Of a stretch of 64,000 nucleotides of DNA, positions 44,177 through 52,376 are shown in pieces (the stretch's first letter is position 1; the number at the start of each line of letters is the position of its first letter). Source of the stretch: Alkalidesulfovibrio alkalitolerans DSM 16529 (GTDB taxonomy: Bacteria > Desulfobacterota > Desulfovibrionia > Desulfovibrionales > Desulfovibrionaceae); assembly GCF_000422245.1 (NCBI RefSeq), contig NZ_ATHI01000030.1, positions 62,001-126,000 on the forward strand, in the 5' to 3' direction. Below the pieces are notes generated by a model that made no database searches, was not told the origin of the DNA, and saw only the letters and a program-made list of their open reading frames with translations. The translations under genes and the position numbers were made by a program.

Positions 44177-45442
44177 ATGTCGAGACTTGTTCCTCCCCAC
44201 GGTGGCAAAGGCCTTGTCGAATGCCTGCTGAAGGGTGCCGAGCTTCAGGCCGCGCTGAAGAAGGCCGAAGGCCTGAAGAAGGTCGTGATTTCCGACCGCG
44301 TCAAGGGCGACTGCATCATGCTGGGCATCGGCGGCTTCTCGCCCCTGAACGGCTTCATGGGCAAGGCCGACTGGAAGAGCGTCTGCGAAAAGATGACGCT
44401 GACCAACGGCACCTTCTGGCCCGTTCCCGTGGTCTGCGACACCAACGAGGCCGTCAAGGCCGGTGAAGAAGTCGCGCTGGTCGGCGCCAAGGGCACCATC
44501 TACGCGATCATGAAGGTCGAGGAAGTCTACGAGCTCACCGAGGCCGAGAAGAAGTGGGAATGTGAGATGGTCTTCAAGGGCAACGGCGACGACTCCCAGA
44601 AGTTCTGGGACGTGGCGCTGGATGACCACCCCGGCGTGCAGATGGTCATGAAGCAGGGCAAGTACAACATCGCCGGTCCGGTGCAGGTCCTCTCCGAGGG
44701 CGACTACCGCAAGGACTTCCCCGGTGTGTACAAGACCCCCGCCGAGATCCGCGCCGAGATGGACGCCAAGGGCTGGGCCAAGGTCGCCGCGCTGCAGCTG
44801 CGCAACCCCATGCACCGCTCGCACGAGTACCTGGCCAAGATCGCCGTCGAAGTGTGCGACGGCGTGGTCATTCACTCCCTGATCGGCAACCTGAAGCCCG
44901 GCGACATCCCGGCCGACGTGCGCGTCAAGTGCATCCAGAAGCTGATCGACCTGTACTTCGTGCCCGCCAACGTGATCAACGCTGGCTACCCCCTCGACAT
45001 GCGCTACGCCGGCCCCCGCGAGGCGCTGCTGCACGCCACTTTCCGTCAGAACTACGGCATCAACAACCTGCTGGTCGGCCGTGACCACGCTGGCGTGGGC
45101 GACTTCTACACCCTCTTCGAGGCCCAGGAGATCTTCGATAAGATCCCGGTCAGCGCCGACCCGGCCAAGAATCTGCTCTGCCAGCCGATGAAGATCGACT
45201 GGACCTTCTACTGCTACAAGTGCGACGGCATGGCCTCCATGCGCACCTGCCCGCACACCAAGGAAGACCGCGTCATCCTGTCCGGCACCAAGCTGCGCAA
45301 GGCCCTGTCCGAGGGCGAGCCCGTCGCCGACCACTTCGGCCGCGATGAGGTCCTGGACATCCTGCGCGAGTACTACGCGGGCCTGACCGAGAAGGTCGAG
45401 GTCAAGATGCAGAAGGCCGCCGCCGGCACGGCCATGAAGTAA
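44177..45442 (+). CDS. sat: Dissimilatory sulfate adenylyltransferase (ATP sulfurylase)
   Basis: A 421-residue enzyme that activates sulfate with ATP to APS and pyrophosphate, the entry step of sulfate respiration. Catalytic motifs are [13 protein letters not shown] (Q-x-R-N-P and H-x-x-H) and [12 protein letters not shown]. The zinc-ligand region [17 protein letters not shown] is typical of the dissimilatory form. I choose ATG 44177, 6 bases after AAAGGAG; an ATG at 44171 would sit on the ribosome-binding site. It has its own terminator, with aprBA starting 660 bases downstream, so sat is probably a separate transcription unit. Confidence 0.97.
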   Translation: MSRLVPPHGGKGLVECLLKGAELQAALKKAEGLKKVVISDRVKGDCIMLGIGGFSPLNGFMGKADWKSVCEKMTLTNGTFWPVPVVCDTNEAVKAGEEVALVGAKGTIYAIMKVEEVYELTEAEKKWECEMVFKGNGDDSQKFWDVALDDHPGVQMVMKQGKYNIAGPVQVLSEGDYRKDFPGVYKTPAEIRAEMDAKGWAKVAALQLRNPMHRSHEYLAKIAVEVCDGVVIHSLIGNLKPGDIPADVRVKCIQKLIDLYFVPANVINAGYPLDMRYAGPREALLHATFRQNYGINNLLVGRDHAGVGDFYTLFEAQEIFDKIPVSADPAKNLLCQPMKIDWTFYCYKCDGMASMRTCPHTKEDRVILSGTKLRKALSEGEPVADHFGRDEVLDILREYYAGLTEKVEVKMQKAAAGTAMK

Positions 45443-45470
45443 GTTCCGGACTGGAACGAGATGATTGTGA

Positions 45471-45507
45471 AAAGGGGTGCGTCCGTCAGGGCGCACCCCT
45501 TTTTGCT
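45471..45507 (+). terminator. Intrinsic terminator of sat
   Basis: Arms AAAGGGGTGCG and CGCACCCCTTT pair around TCCGTCAGGG, followed by a T-run. It lies about 30 bases after the sat stop. Confidence 0.92.
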
Positions 45508-45830
45508 GTTTTTGGCGCCCTACTTCCGGCCTATAGATTATTTGCATCATGCTGTTTTGAATGTAAAAATTTTTTCACACCCGAGCTTGTGAAAAAGAAG
45601 CCACATCGGGTCCCAAAATCCTTGCCTTTTGTCTGTGCTCAGCGTATTTTCCGGACTGCCCTATGAGATAGTGCGCAATGGCGCACAGTTCGGCCCGCCA
45701 GTGGCAGGGCTTCGGCCTCGGGGTTTTGTGGTGATCCGGAGGTTGTGGCCGACACTTCGCTTGTCGAAGGCGGGAGGCGTCCCGAGGGGCGCAGGCGGGC
45801 GGGCGCGAGGCCTGTATCCAGGCCGGGGGC
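45508..45830. other. Intergenic region between sat and the apr promoter
   Basis: About 320 bp with no credible gene. It holds a 9-8-9 inverted repeat at 45571-45596 and a small hairpin GTGCGC-AATG-GCGCAC at 45671-45686. The second half is GC-rich. Small open frames here have no ribosome-binding site or recognisable product. Confidence 0.5.
45571..45596. promoter_or_regulatory. TTTTTCACA/TGTGAAAAA inverted repeat
   Basis: Perfect 9-base arms (TTTTTCACA and TGTGAAAAA) with an 8-base spacer (CCCGAGCT). The A/T-rich arms suggest a protein-binding site rather than a terminator. The half-sites resemble those of Rex or CRP/FNR-type sites but are everted, so the binding protein is unclear. Confidence 0.4.
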
Positions 45831-45882
45831 TTGTAACTAATTTCACTTTCCGCTTGACGCCCCTCCGGCACATTGTTAAAAC
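45831..45882 (+). promoter_or_regulatory. Candidate aprBA promoter with a weak Rex-like site
   Basis: TTGACG (45854-45859) and TAAAAC (45877-45882) are separated by 17 bases, a reasonable sigma-70 promoter. Just upstream, TTGTAACTAATTTCACTT (45831-45848) matches 10 of 14 fixed Rex-consensus bases. Transcription from here gives a leader of about 215 bases before aprB. Confidence 0.45.
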
Positions 45883-46016
45883 AGGCACAAGCTCATTGGC
45901 TGAAACGGAAACCGCTCACGTAAGGATGCAACGCATGGCCCGTCACGGACTCCAGGATTCGAGCGATCATGGTCGCGGAGGATGTTCAGATCGGGCGCGG
46001 GGTGCGAGGCAAGAGG

Positions 46017-46051
46017 GCAGGGGGCCGACGTTTTCGGCGGCCCTGCTTTTT
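46017..46051 (+). terminator. Intrinsic terminator inside the aprB leader
   Basis: GCAGGG plus GCCGA pair with TCGGC plus CCCTGC around CGTTT, with a 1x2 internal loop, followed by TTTTT. It lies between the candidate apr promoter and aprB, 54 bases before the start codon. It either ends a small RNA of about 160 bases or attenuates aprBA. Confidence 0.75.
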
Positions 46052-46104
46052 CTTATAGCGGCAATCGGAAACCCTTAAAATCCATTTGGTTAGGAGGTTG
46101 CGTT

Positions 46105-46611
46105 ATGCCCACCTATGTTGACCCGAGCAAGTGCGATGGCTGCAAGGGCGGTGAGAAGACCGCCTGCATGTACATCTGCCCGAACGACCTGATGATTCTC
46201 GATCCCGAGGAGATGAAGGCGTTCAACCAGGAGCCCGAGGCGTGCTGGGAGTGCTACTCCTGCGTGAAGATCTGCCCGCAGGGCGCCATCGGCGCTCGTC
46301 CCTACGGCGACTTCGCGCCCATGGGCGGCACCTCGATCCCGATGCGCGGCGCTGAAGACATCATGTGGACCGTTAAGTTCCGCAATGGCAACGTCAAGCG
46401 CTTCAAGTTCCCCATCCGCACCACCCCCGAGGGTTCGATCAAGCCCTACGACGGCAAGCCCGAGCCGGGCGACATCGACAGCGAACTGCTCTTCACCGAG
46501 ACCTCGCTGCCGACGCCCAAGGAAGTCCTGAACAAGAAGTTCGAGGTCACCGACGTCGACGCCACCCAGTGCTGGTTCGACCTTCCCTGCGAAGGCGGAA
46601 ACCGCGCCTAG
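46105..46611 (+). CDS. aprB: Adenylylsulfate reductase beta subunit
   Basis: A 168-residue iron-sulfur subunit of APS reductase. The N-terminal ferredoxin domain holds two 4Fe-4S clusters: CDGCKGGEKTACMYICP and CWECYSCVKICPQGAI. The C-terminal part (PTPKEVLNKKFEVTDVDATQCWFDLPCEGG) is the tail that wraps around AprA in known structures. It passes electrons to the AprA flavin. Start ATG 46105 follows TTAGGAGG. aprA begins 70 bases downstream with its own Shine-Dalgarno sequence. Confidence 0.98.
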   Translation: MPTYVDPSKCDGCKGGEKTACMYICPNDLMILDPEEMKAFNQEPEACWECYSCVKICPQGAIGARPYGDFAPMGGTSIPMRGAEDIMWTVKFRNGNVKRFKFPIRTTPEGSIKPYDGKPEPGDIDSELLFTETSLPTPKEVLNKKFEVTDVDATQCWFDLPCEGGNRA

Positions 46612-46681
46612 GGCAGTTTGGCTGATCACGGGTTTGGATCACAGGAAAAACTGAAGCAGACTGACAGATAGGAGACACATC

Positions 46682-48685
46682 ATGCCCAAGATTCCTGTCA
46701 AGATTGCTCCCCAGGGCGTGCCCGTTGGGGATCCGGAAATCATCGAGAAGGACGTTGACATCCTCATGGTTGGTGGCGGCATGGGCACCTGCGGCGCGGC
46801 TTTCGAAGCCGTCCGCTGGGCCGACAAGTACGCCCCCGACCTGAAGATCATGCTGGTCGACAAGGCCTCTCTGGAGCGCTCCGGCGCGGTTGCCCAGGGC
46901 CTGTCGGCCATCAACACCTACCTCGGCAAGAACGCCCCCGACGACTACGTCCGCATGGTCCGCACCGACCTGATGGGCCTCGTGCGCGAAGACCTGATCT
47001 ACGATCTCGGTCGTCACGTCGACGACTCCGTGCACCTCTTCGAGGAATGGGGCCTGCCCTGCTGGATCAAGGAAGGCGACCACAACCTCGACGGCAGCCA
47101 GGCCGTGAAGAAGGGCAAGTCTCTGCGCAACGGCGACGAGCCCGTCCGCTCCGGCCGTTGGCAGATCATGATCAACGGTGAGTCCTACAAGTGCATCGTG
47201 GCCGAGGCCGCGAAGAACGCCCTGGGCCAGGACCGTTACATGGAGCGTGTCTTCATCGTGAAGCTGCTCCTGGACGCCAACCAGCCCAACCGCATCGCGG
47301 GCGCCGTCGGCTTCTCCACCCGCGAGAACAAAGTGTACGTCTTCAAGGCCAACACCATCCTGGTGGCCTGCGGCGGCGCGGTGAACGTGTACCGTCCCCG
47401 CTCCACCGGTGAAGGCATGGGCCGCGCCTGGTATCCCGTCTGGAACGCCGGTTCGACCTACACCATGTGTGCCGAGGTCGGCGCCGAGATGACCATGATG
47501 GAAAACCGCTTCGTGCCCGCCCGCTTCAAGGACGGTTACGGCCCGGTCGGCGCTTGGTTCCTGCTCTTCAAAGCCAAGGCCACCAACTACAAGGGCGAGG
47601 ACTACTGCGCCACCAACCGCGCCATGCTCAAGCCCTACGAGGAGCGCGGCTACGCCCAGGGTCACATCATCCCCACCTGCCTGCGCAACCACATGATGCT
47701 GCGTGAAATGCGCGAAGGTCGCGGCCCCATCTTCATGGACACCGCCACCGCGCTGCAGACCACCTTCGCCAAGCTGACCCCCGAGCAGCAGAAGCACCTC
47801 GAGTCCGAGGCTTGGGAAGACTTCCTCGACATGTGCGTCGGCCAGGCCAACCTGTGGGCCTGCATGAACATCGAGCCCGAGAAGTCCGGCTCCGAGATCA
47901 TGCCCACCGAGCCGTACCTGCTCGGCTCCCACTCCGGCTGCTGCGGCATCTGGGTCTCCGGTCCGGACGAGTCCTGGGTTCCCGAGGACTACAAGGTCAA
48001 GGCCGACGACGGCAAGGTTTACAACCGTATGACCACGGTCAACGGCCTGTTCACCTGCGCTGACGGCGTTGGCGCCTCGGGCCACAAGTTCTCCTCCGGT
48101 TCGCACGCCGAGGGTCGTATCTGCGGCAAGCAGATGGTCCGCTGGTGCCTGAACCACAAGGACTACAAGCCCGCGCTGAAGAAGTCCGCGGCCGAACTGG
48201 CCAAGGAAATCTACGCTCCGGTCGAGAACTACAAGGCTGGCGTCGCCGCCTCCACCGACCCGATCGTGAACCCGAACTACATCACTCCCAAGAACTTCAT
48301 GATGCGCCTCATCAAGTGCTCGGACGAGTACGGCGGCGGCGTCGGCACCCTGTACGTGACCTCCGCCTCCCTGCTGGAGCACGGCTTCAAGCTTCTCGAC
48401 ATGCTCGAGGAAGACTCCAAGAAGCTGGCCGCCCGTGACCTGCACGAACTGATGCGCTGCTGGGAGCAGTTCCACCGCCTCTGGACCGTGCGCCTGCACA
48501 TGCAGCACATCCACTTCCGTCAAGAGTCCCGTTACCCCGGCTTCTTCTACCGCGGTGACTTCATGGGCCTGGACGACTCCAAGTGGAAGTGCTTCGTCAA
48601 CTCCAAGTACGACCCCGAGAAGGGCGAGACCAAGCTCTTCAAGAAGCCGTACTGGCAGGTCATCCCGAACCCGATGCATCCGTAA
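46682..48685 (+). CDS. aprA: Adenylylsulfate reductase alpha subunit
   Basis: A 667-residue FAD enzyme that reduces APS to sulfite and AMP, in the fumarate-reductase fold. The FAD-binding site is DILMVGGGMGTCGAAFEA, followed by DKASLERSGAVAQGLSAINTYLG. Further family segments are VFKANTILVACGGAVNVYRP, SHSGCCGIWVSGPDES and CADGVGASGHKFSSGSHAEGR. The length equals that of Desulfovibrio and Archaeoglobus enzymes. Codon use is strongly biased to C-ending codons, as expected for a highly expressed gene. A strong terminator follows, separating it from qmoA. Confidence 0.98.
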   Translation: MPKIPVKIAPQGVPVGDPEIIEKDVDILMVGGGMGTCGAAFEAVRWADKYAPDLKIMLVDKASLERSGAVAQGLSAINTYLGKNAPDDYVRMVRTDLMGLVREDLIYDLGRHVDDSVHLFEEWGLPCWIKEGDHNLDGSQAVKKGKSLRNGDEPVRSGRWQIMINGESYKCIVAEAAKNALGQDRYMERVFIVKLLLDANQPNRIAGAVGFSTRENKVYVFKANTILVACGGAVNVYRPRSTGEGMGRAWYPVWNAGSTYTMCAEVGAEMTMMENRFVPARFKDGYGPVGAWFLLFKAKATNYKGEDYCATNRAMLKPYEERGYAQGHIIPTCLRNHMMLREMREGRGPIFMDTATALQTTFAKLTPEQQKHLESEAWEDFLDMCVGQANLWACMNIEPEKSGSEIMPTEPYLLGSHSGCCGIWVSGPDESWVPEDYKVKADDGKVYNRMTTVNGLFTCADGVGASGHKFSSGSHAEGRICGKQMVRWCLNHKDYKPALKKSAAELAKEIYAPVENYKAGVAASTDPIVNPNYITPKNFMMRLIKCSDEYGGGVGTLYVTSASLLEHGFKLLDMLEEDSKKLAARDLHELMRCWEQFHRLWTVRLHMQHIHFRQESRYPGFFYRGDFMGLDDSKWKCFVNSKYDPEKGETKLFKKPYWQVIPNPMHP

Positions 48686-48694
48686 GGGTTCTCT

Positions 48695-48727
48695 GGGGGG
48701 CCGCGGGCGACCCGCGGCCCCCTTTTT
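48695..48727 (+). terminator. Strong terminator of aprBA
   Basis: Arms GGGGGCCGCGGG and CCCGCGGCCCCC pair perfectly around CGA, followed by TTTTT, 10 bases after the aprA stop. Confidence 0.95.
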
Positions 48728-48842
48728 CCGTTAGGGGGGCGTTGCTCTCGCTTTGTGGTCTGAGTAAAAGCCGCGATCAAGGCTTGCGGTTTTTTTTCAG
48801 GCCATACGAGCTAGCCCGAAATATGTTGAGGGAGGAGTGCAC

Positions 48843-50078
48843 ATGGCGAACACAAGCATCCTGGTTGTCGGAGGCGGATTCAGCGGTCTCACGGCCGCGC
48901 TCGAAGCCGCTGAAGTCGGCCACGAGGTCTTCATCGTCGAGAAGAGTCCCTTCTTGGGAGGCCGCGTGGCGCAGCTGAACAAGTATTTTCCCAAGCTGTG
49001 CCCCCCTTCCTGTGGTCTCGAAATCCAGTTCCAGAGGGTGAAGAGCAACCCCCTGGTCAAGGTCTTCACTCTGGCCGAGGTCGTCTCGGTGTCTGGCAAG
49101 GCCGGTAACTACGAGGTCACGATCAAGCTCACGCCGCGTCATGTGAAGCCCGGCAACTACGATTTCAGCGAGGAGGCCAGGGCCCTGTCCAAAGACGTGC
49201 CGAGCGAGTTCGAACTCGGCATGGGCACGCGCAAGGCGCTGCACCTGGACATGCCCTTCGCTTATCCGGCGCGCTGGACGCTCGACAAGGGGGCGCTGAC
49301 CGAGGCCGAGGCCAAAAAGCTGGCCGAGAACCCGGTCGTGGACCTTGACGAGAAGGAGAAGACCATCACTCTGAGCGTCGGAGCCATCGTCTACGCCACG
49401 GGTTGGAAGCCCTATGACGTGACAAAACTCTCGAATCTCGGGGCGGGCATGGTCCCCAACGTGGTTTCGAACATGCAGTTCGAGCGTCTGAGCGCGCCGT
49501 GCGGCCCCACCAACGGCAAAATCGTCCGGCCGACGGACGGCGCGGCGCCCAAGCGCATCGCCTTCGTGCAGTGTGCCGGATCGCGCGACGAGAACCACCT
49601 GAACTACTGCTCGTACATCTGCTGCATGGCCTCGCTCAAGCAGGCCGCCTACATCCGCGAGCAGTACCCCGAGGCCAGCGTGGTCATCTACTACATCGAC
49701 CTGCGCACGCCCGGCCGCTACGACACGTTCAAGGACCGCATCCTGGCCGATCCCAAGATCAAGCCGGTCAAGGGCAAGGTGGCCAAGATCGAGGCCTCGG
49801 GCCAGAACGTGAAGGTCACCGTGGAAGACGCCGTCACCGGCATCAAGGGCGAGGACGTCTTCGATCTGGTGGTGCTGGCCACGGGCATGCAGCCCTCGCT
49901 GTCCGGCGAGCGTCTGCCCGCCGGCATTCAGGTTGACGCCGACGGTTTCCTCGTCGGCGGCGAGGACAAGGGCATTTTCGCCGCAGGCTGCGCCAAGCTG
50001 CCCCTGGACGTCATGAAGTCGGCCCAGTCCGCTACCGGCGCGGCGCTCCAAGCGATTCAAACGGTGAAGGGGAGGTAA
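48843..50078 (+). CDS. qmoA: Quinone-interacting oxidoreductase subunit QmoA
   Basis: A 411-residue soluble flavoprotein related to HdrA. The FAD site is SILVVGGGFSGLTAALEAAE followed by VEKSPFLGGRVAQL. The cysteine cluster in CPPSCGLEIQFQRV and the segment CAGSRDENHLNYCSYICCMASLKQA are HdrA-type. It belongs to the membrane complex that links the menaquinone pool to AprBA. The start is ATG 48843, 7 bases after AGGAGG. It is followed by qmoB after 6 bases. A separate promoter is expected because a terminator precedes it; the A/T-rich 48775-48830 stretch is the likely place. Confidence 0.97.
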   Translation: MANTSILVVGGGFSGLTAALEAAEVGHEVFIVEKSPFLGGRVAQLNKYFPKLCPPSCGLEIQFQRVKSNPLVKVFTLAEVVSVSGKAGNYEVTIKLTPRHVKPGNYDFSEEARALSKDVPSEFELGMGTRKALHLDMPFAYPARWTLDKGALTEAEAKKLAENPVVDLDEKEKTITLSVGAIVYATGWKPYDVTKLSNLGAGMVPNVVSNMQFERLSAPCGPTNGKIVRPTDGAAPKRIAFVQCAGSRDENHLNYCSYICCMASLKQAAYIREQYPEASVVIYYIDLRTPGRYDTFKDRILADPKIKPVKGKVAKIEASGQNVKVTVEDAVTGIKGEDVFDLVVLATGMQPSLSGERLPAGIQVDADGFLVGGEDKGIFAAGCAKLPLDVMKSAQSATGAALQAIQTVKGR

Positions 50079-50084
50079 GCTGAC

Positions 50085-52355
50085 ATGGCCGAGAAGATCG
50101 GTGTCTACATAGACGAATCCTGCCTGGGCCCGGTGCTTGATGCCGGGCAACTGGCCGAGTTCGTGAAGGGTCGCTTCTCCAAGGAAGTCTCCTTGGTGCG
50201 GACCCACCCTCGCCTGAACTCCGAGGACGGCCGGGCGCTCATCCAGGCCGATATCGACGAAGGCGCGCTCGGCGCTGTCTGTATCGTCTCGACGTCGCCC
50301 CGCTACGATTCCGACATCTTCACCTTCACGGGCGACGTGTTGGTGGAGCGCGTCAACTTCCGCGAGTTCGTGGCCAAGGGCTACAAGAATCCCGACGGAA
50401 CCACGCTCAAGGCCGGCGACGCGCTGACCGACGAGCTTCGGCTGCTGGCCGAGGACTATCTCAAGATGGGCGTGCTCAAACTGACCAAGATGACCGCTCC
50501 CACCCCCGAGATCCCCGACGGCGTCCGCACCGTCCTGGTGCTCGGCGGCGGCTGGACCGGCCTCAACGCGGCCTTGGCCGCGGCCACGGCCGGCTATGAC
50601 GTCGTCCTGGTCGAGAAGGAATCCCAGCTCGGCGGCAAGGCGCTCAACCTCTTCAAGTCCTTCCCGCTCGCCGCGCCCTGGACACAGACCGAGGACACGG
50701 GCATCGACAAGCTCGTGCAGGCCGTGCAGTCCAACGCCAAGATCAGCGTGAAGCTCGGCGTCACCCTGGAGAAGCTCGACGGCGCGCCCGGTCTGTACAC
50801 CGCCACGGTGGGCGGCGAGGATATCCCCGTCGGCTCCGTGGTCCTGGCCACCGGCTGGGAGCCGCAGAAGACCGAGTATCTTGCGCCGCTTGGCTACGGC
50901 AAGTTCAAGAACGTGGTCACCACGGCCGAGTTCGAGAAACTGGCCAAGAAGGGCCTCACTGCCAAGCGCGTGGCCTTCATCGCCGACGTTTCGGTGTGCA
51001 TCGAGGAGGGCCTGAAGGCCGAGGCCGCCAAGGCCGAAGCCGAAGCCGCCGCCGCTGCCGAGGCCGAGGGCAAGGAGAAGCAAGAGGGCGCTGAAGAGGT
51101 CTTCGTCTTCAAGAATCTCGAATCCTGCCGCCACCTTGCGTTCAGCTCCGAGCTCAATTCGCTCGTGGCCCTCAAGCAGGCCGGATACGTGGCCGACAGC
51201 GCGTCCGACGCCATCGGCTTCGTCTTCTACGACCACATGATGGTTCCCGGCATCAACGAGCGCTACTACAAGGCCGCCCAGGACAAGCCCGGCGTGATGC
51301 TCACCAAGGGCTTCATCTCCGGCATCCGCGAGGAAGGGGCAAAGCTCGTCCTGCTGGCCCGCGACACGCTGCTTGGCGAGACCATCGAGATCGACGTGGA
51401 CATGATCGTCCTGCCCACGGGCATCGTGCCCACCACGGCGCACGGTCCGGTGATGAACTTCACCTACCGCCAGGGCCCGGCCTTTCCCGACCTCGAACTC
51501 TTCAGCGGTTTCGCGGACTCCAACTACATCTGCTTCCCCTACGAGACGAGGCGCACCGGCGTGTACGCCGCGGGCTGCGTGCGGCAGCCCATGAGCATGG
51601 CCATGGCGCGCGACGATGCCCAGGGGGCTGTGCTCAAGGCCATCCAGTGCATCAGCTCGCTCAACCGGGGCGTGTCCGTGCACCCGCGTTCGGGCGACGC
51701 CTCCTACCCCAAGTTCAACTTCACGCGGTGCACGCAGTGCAAGCGCTGCACCGAGGAATGCCCCTTCGGCGCGCTGGACGACGATCCCAAGGGCACGCCG
51801 ATGCCCAACCCCACGCGTTGCCGTCGTTGCGGCACCTGCATGGGCGCTTGCCCCGAGCGCGTCATCAGTTTTGACAACTACAACGTCGACATGATCGGCA
51901 CCATGATCAAGGCCGTCGAGGTTCCGCCCAAAATCAACGAGGGCGGCCCGCGCGCGATCATCCTGGCCTGCGAGAACGACGCCTATCCGGCCATCGACAT
52001 CGCGGCCATGCGCGGCCATCCGTGGAGCCCCTACGTGCGCATCATTCCGGTCCGTTGCCTGGGATCGGTGAACACCATCTGGATCGCCGATGCCATGTCC
52101 AAGGGCACGGACGGCGTGCTGCTCCTCGGCTGCAAGTACGGCGAGGACTACCAGTGCCACTTCGTCAAGGGTTCCGAGCTGTGCAGCCGCCGCATGGTCA
52201 ACGTCGCCGAGTCGCTGAATCGTCTCGGTGTCGAGCCGGAGCGCGTGCTGCAGAAGCAGGTGGCCATCGATGAGTACGACCAGGTGCCGCACATCATCGA
52301 TGATTTCATGAACTACATCCTGAAGCTCGGCCCCAACCCGTTCAAGGGATACTAG
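50085..52355 (+). CDS. qmoB: Quinone-interacting oxidoreductase subunit QmoB
   Basis: A 756-residue HdrA-like flavoprotein fused to an MvhD-like domain. A short N-terminal domain leads to the FAD site (VLVLGGGWTGLNAALAAATAG, VEKESQLGGKA). Two 4Fe-4S motifs lie near residue 550-595 (CTQCKRCTEECPFGAL and CRRCGTCMGACPERVI). The C-terminal MvhD-type region has IIPVRCLGSVNTIWIADAM and LLLGCKYGEDYQCHFVKGSE. Residues about 306-335 form an Ala/Glu/Lys-rich insertion (KAEAAKAEAEAAAAAEAEGK) in the flavin part. The adjacent qmoC starts 21 bases downstream. Confidence 0.97.
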   Translation: MAEKIGVYIDESCLGPVLDAGQLAEFVKGRFSKEVSLVRTHPRLNSEDGRALIQADIDEGALGAVCIVSTSPRYDSDIFTFTGDVLVERVNFREFVAKGYKNPDGTTLKAGDALTDELRLLAEDYLKMGVLKLTKMTAPTPEIPDGVRTVLVLGGGWTGLNAALAAATAGYDVVLVEKESQLGGKALNLFKSFPLAAPWTQTEDTGIDKLVQAVQSNAKISVKLGVTLEKLDGAPGLYTATVGGEDIPVGSVVLATGWEPQKTEYLAPLGYGKFKNVVTTAEFEKLAKKGLTAKRVAFIADVSVCIEEGLKAEAAKAEAEAAAAAEAEGKEKQEGAEEVFVFKNLESCRHLAFSSELNSLVALKQAGYVADSASDAIGFVFYDHMMVPGINERYYKAAQDKPGVMLTKGFISGIREEGAKLVLLARDTLLGETIEIDVDMIVLPTGIVPTTAHGPVMNFTYRQGPAFPDLELFSGFADSNYICFPYETRRTGVYAAGCVRQPMSMAMARDDAQGAVLKAIQCISSLNRGVSVHPRSGDASYPKFNFTRCTQCKRCTEECPFGALDDDPKGTPMPNPTRCRRCGTCMGACPERVISFDNYNVDMIGTMIKAVEVPPKINEGGPRAIILACENDAYPAIDIAAMRGHPWSPYVRIIPVRCLGSVNTIWIADAMSKGTDGVLLLGCKYGEDYQCHFVKGSELCSRRMVNVAESLNRLGVEPERVLQKQVAIDEYDQVPHIIDDFMNYILKLGPNPFKGY

Positions 52356-52376
52356 GCCATAAGGGAGGACGAATTC

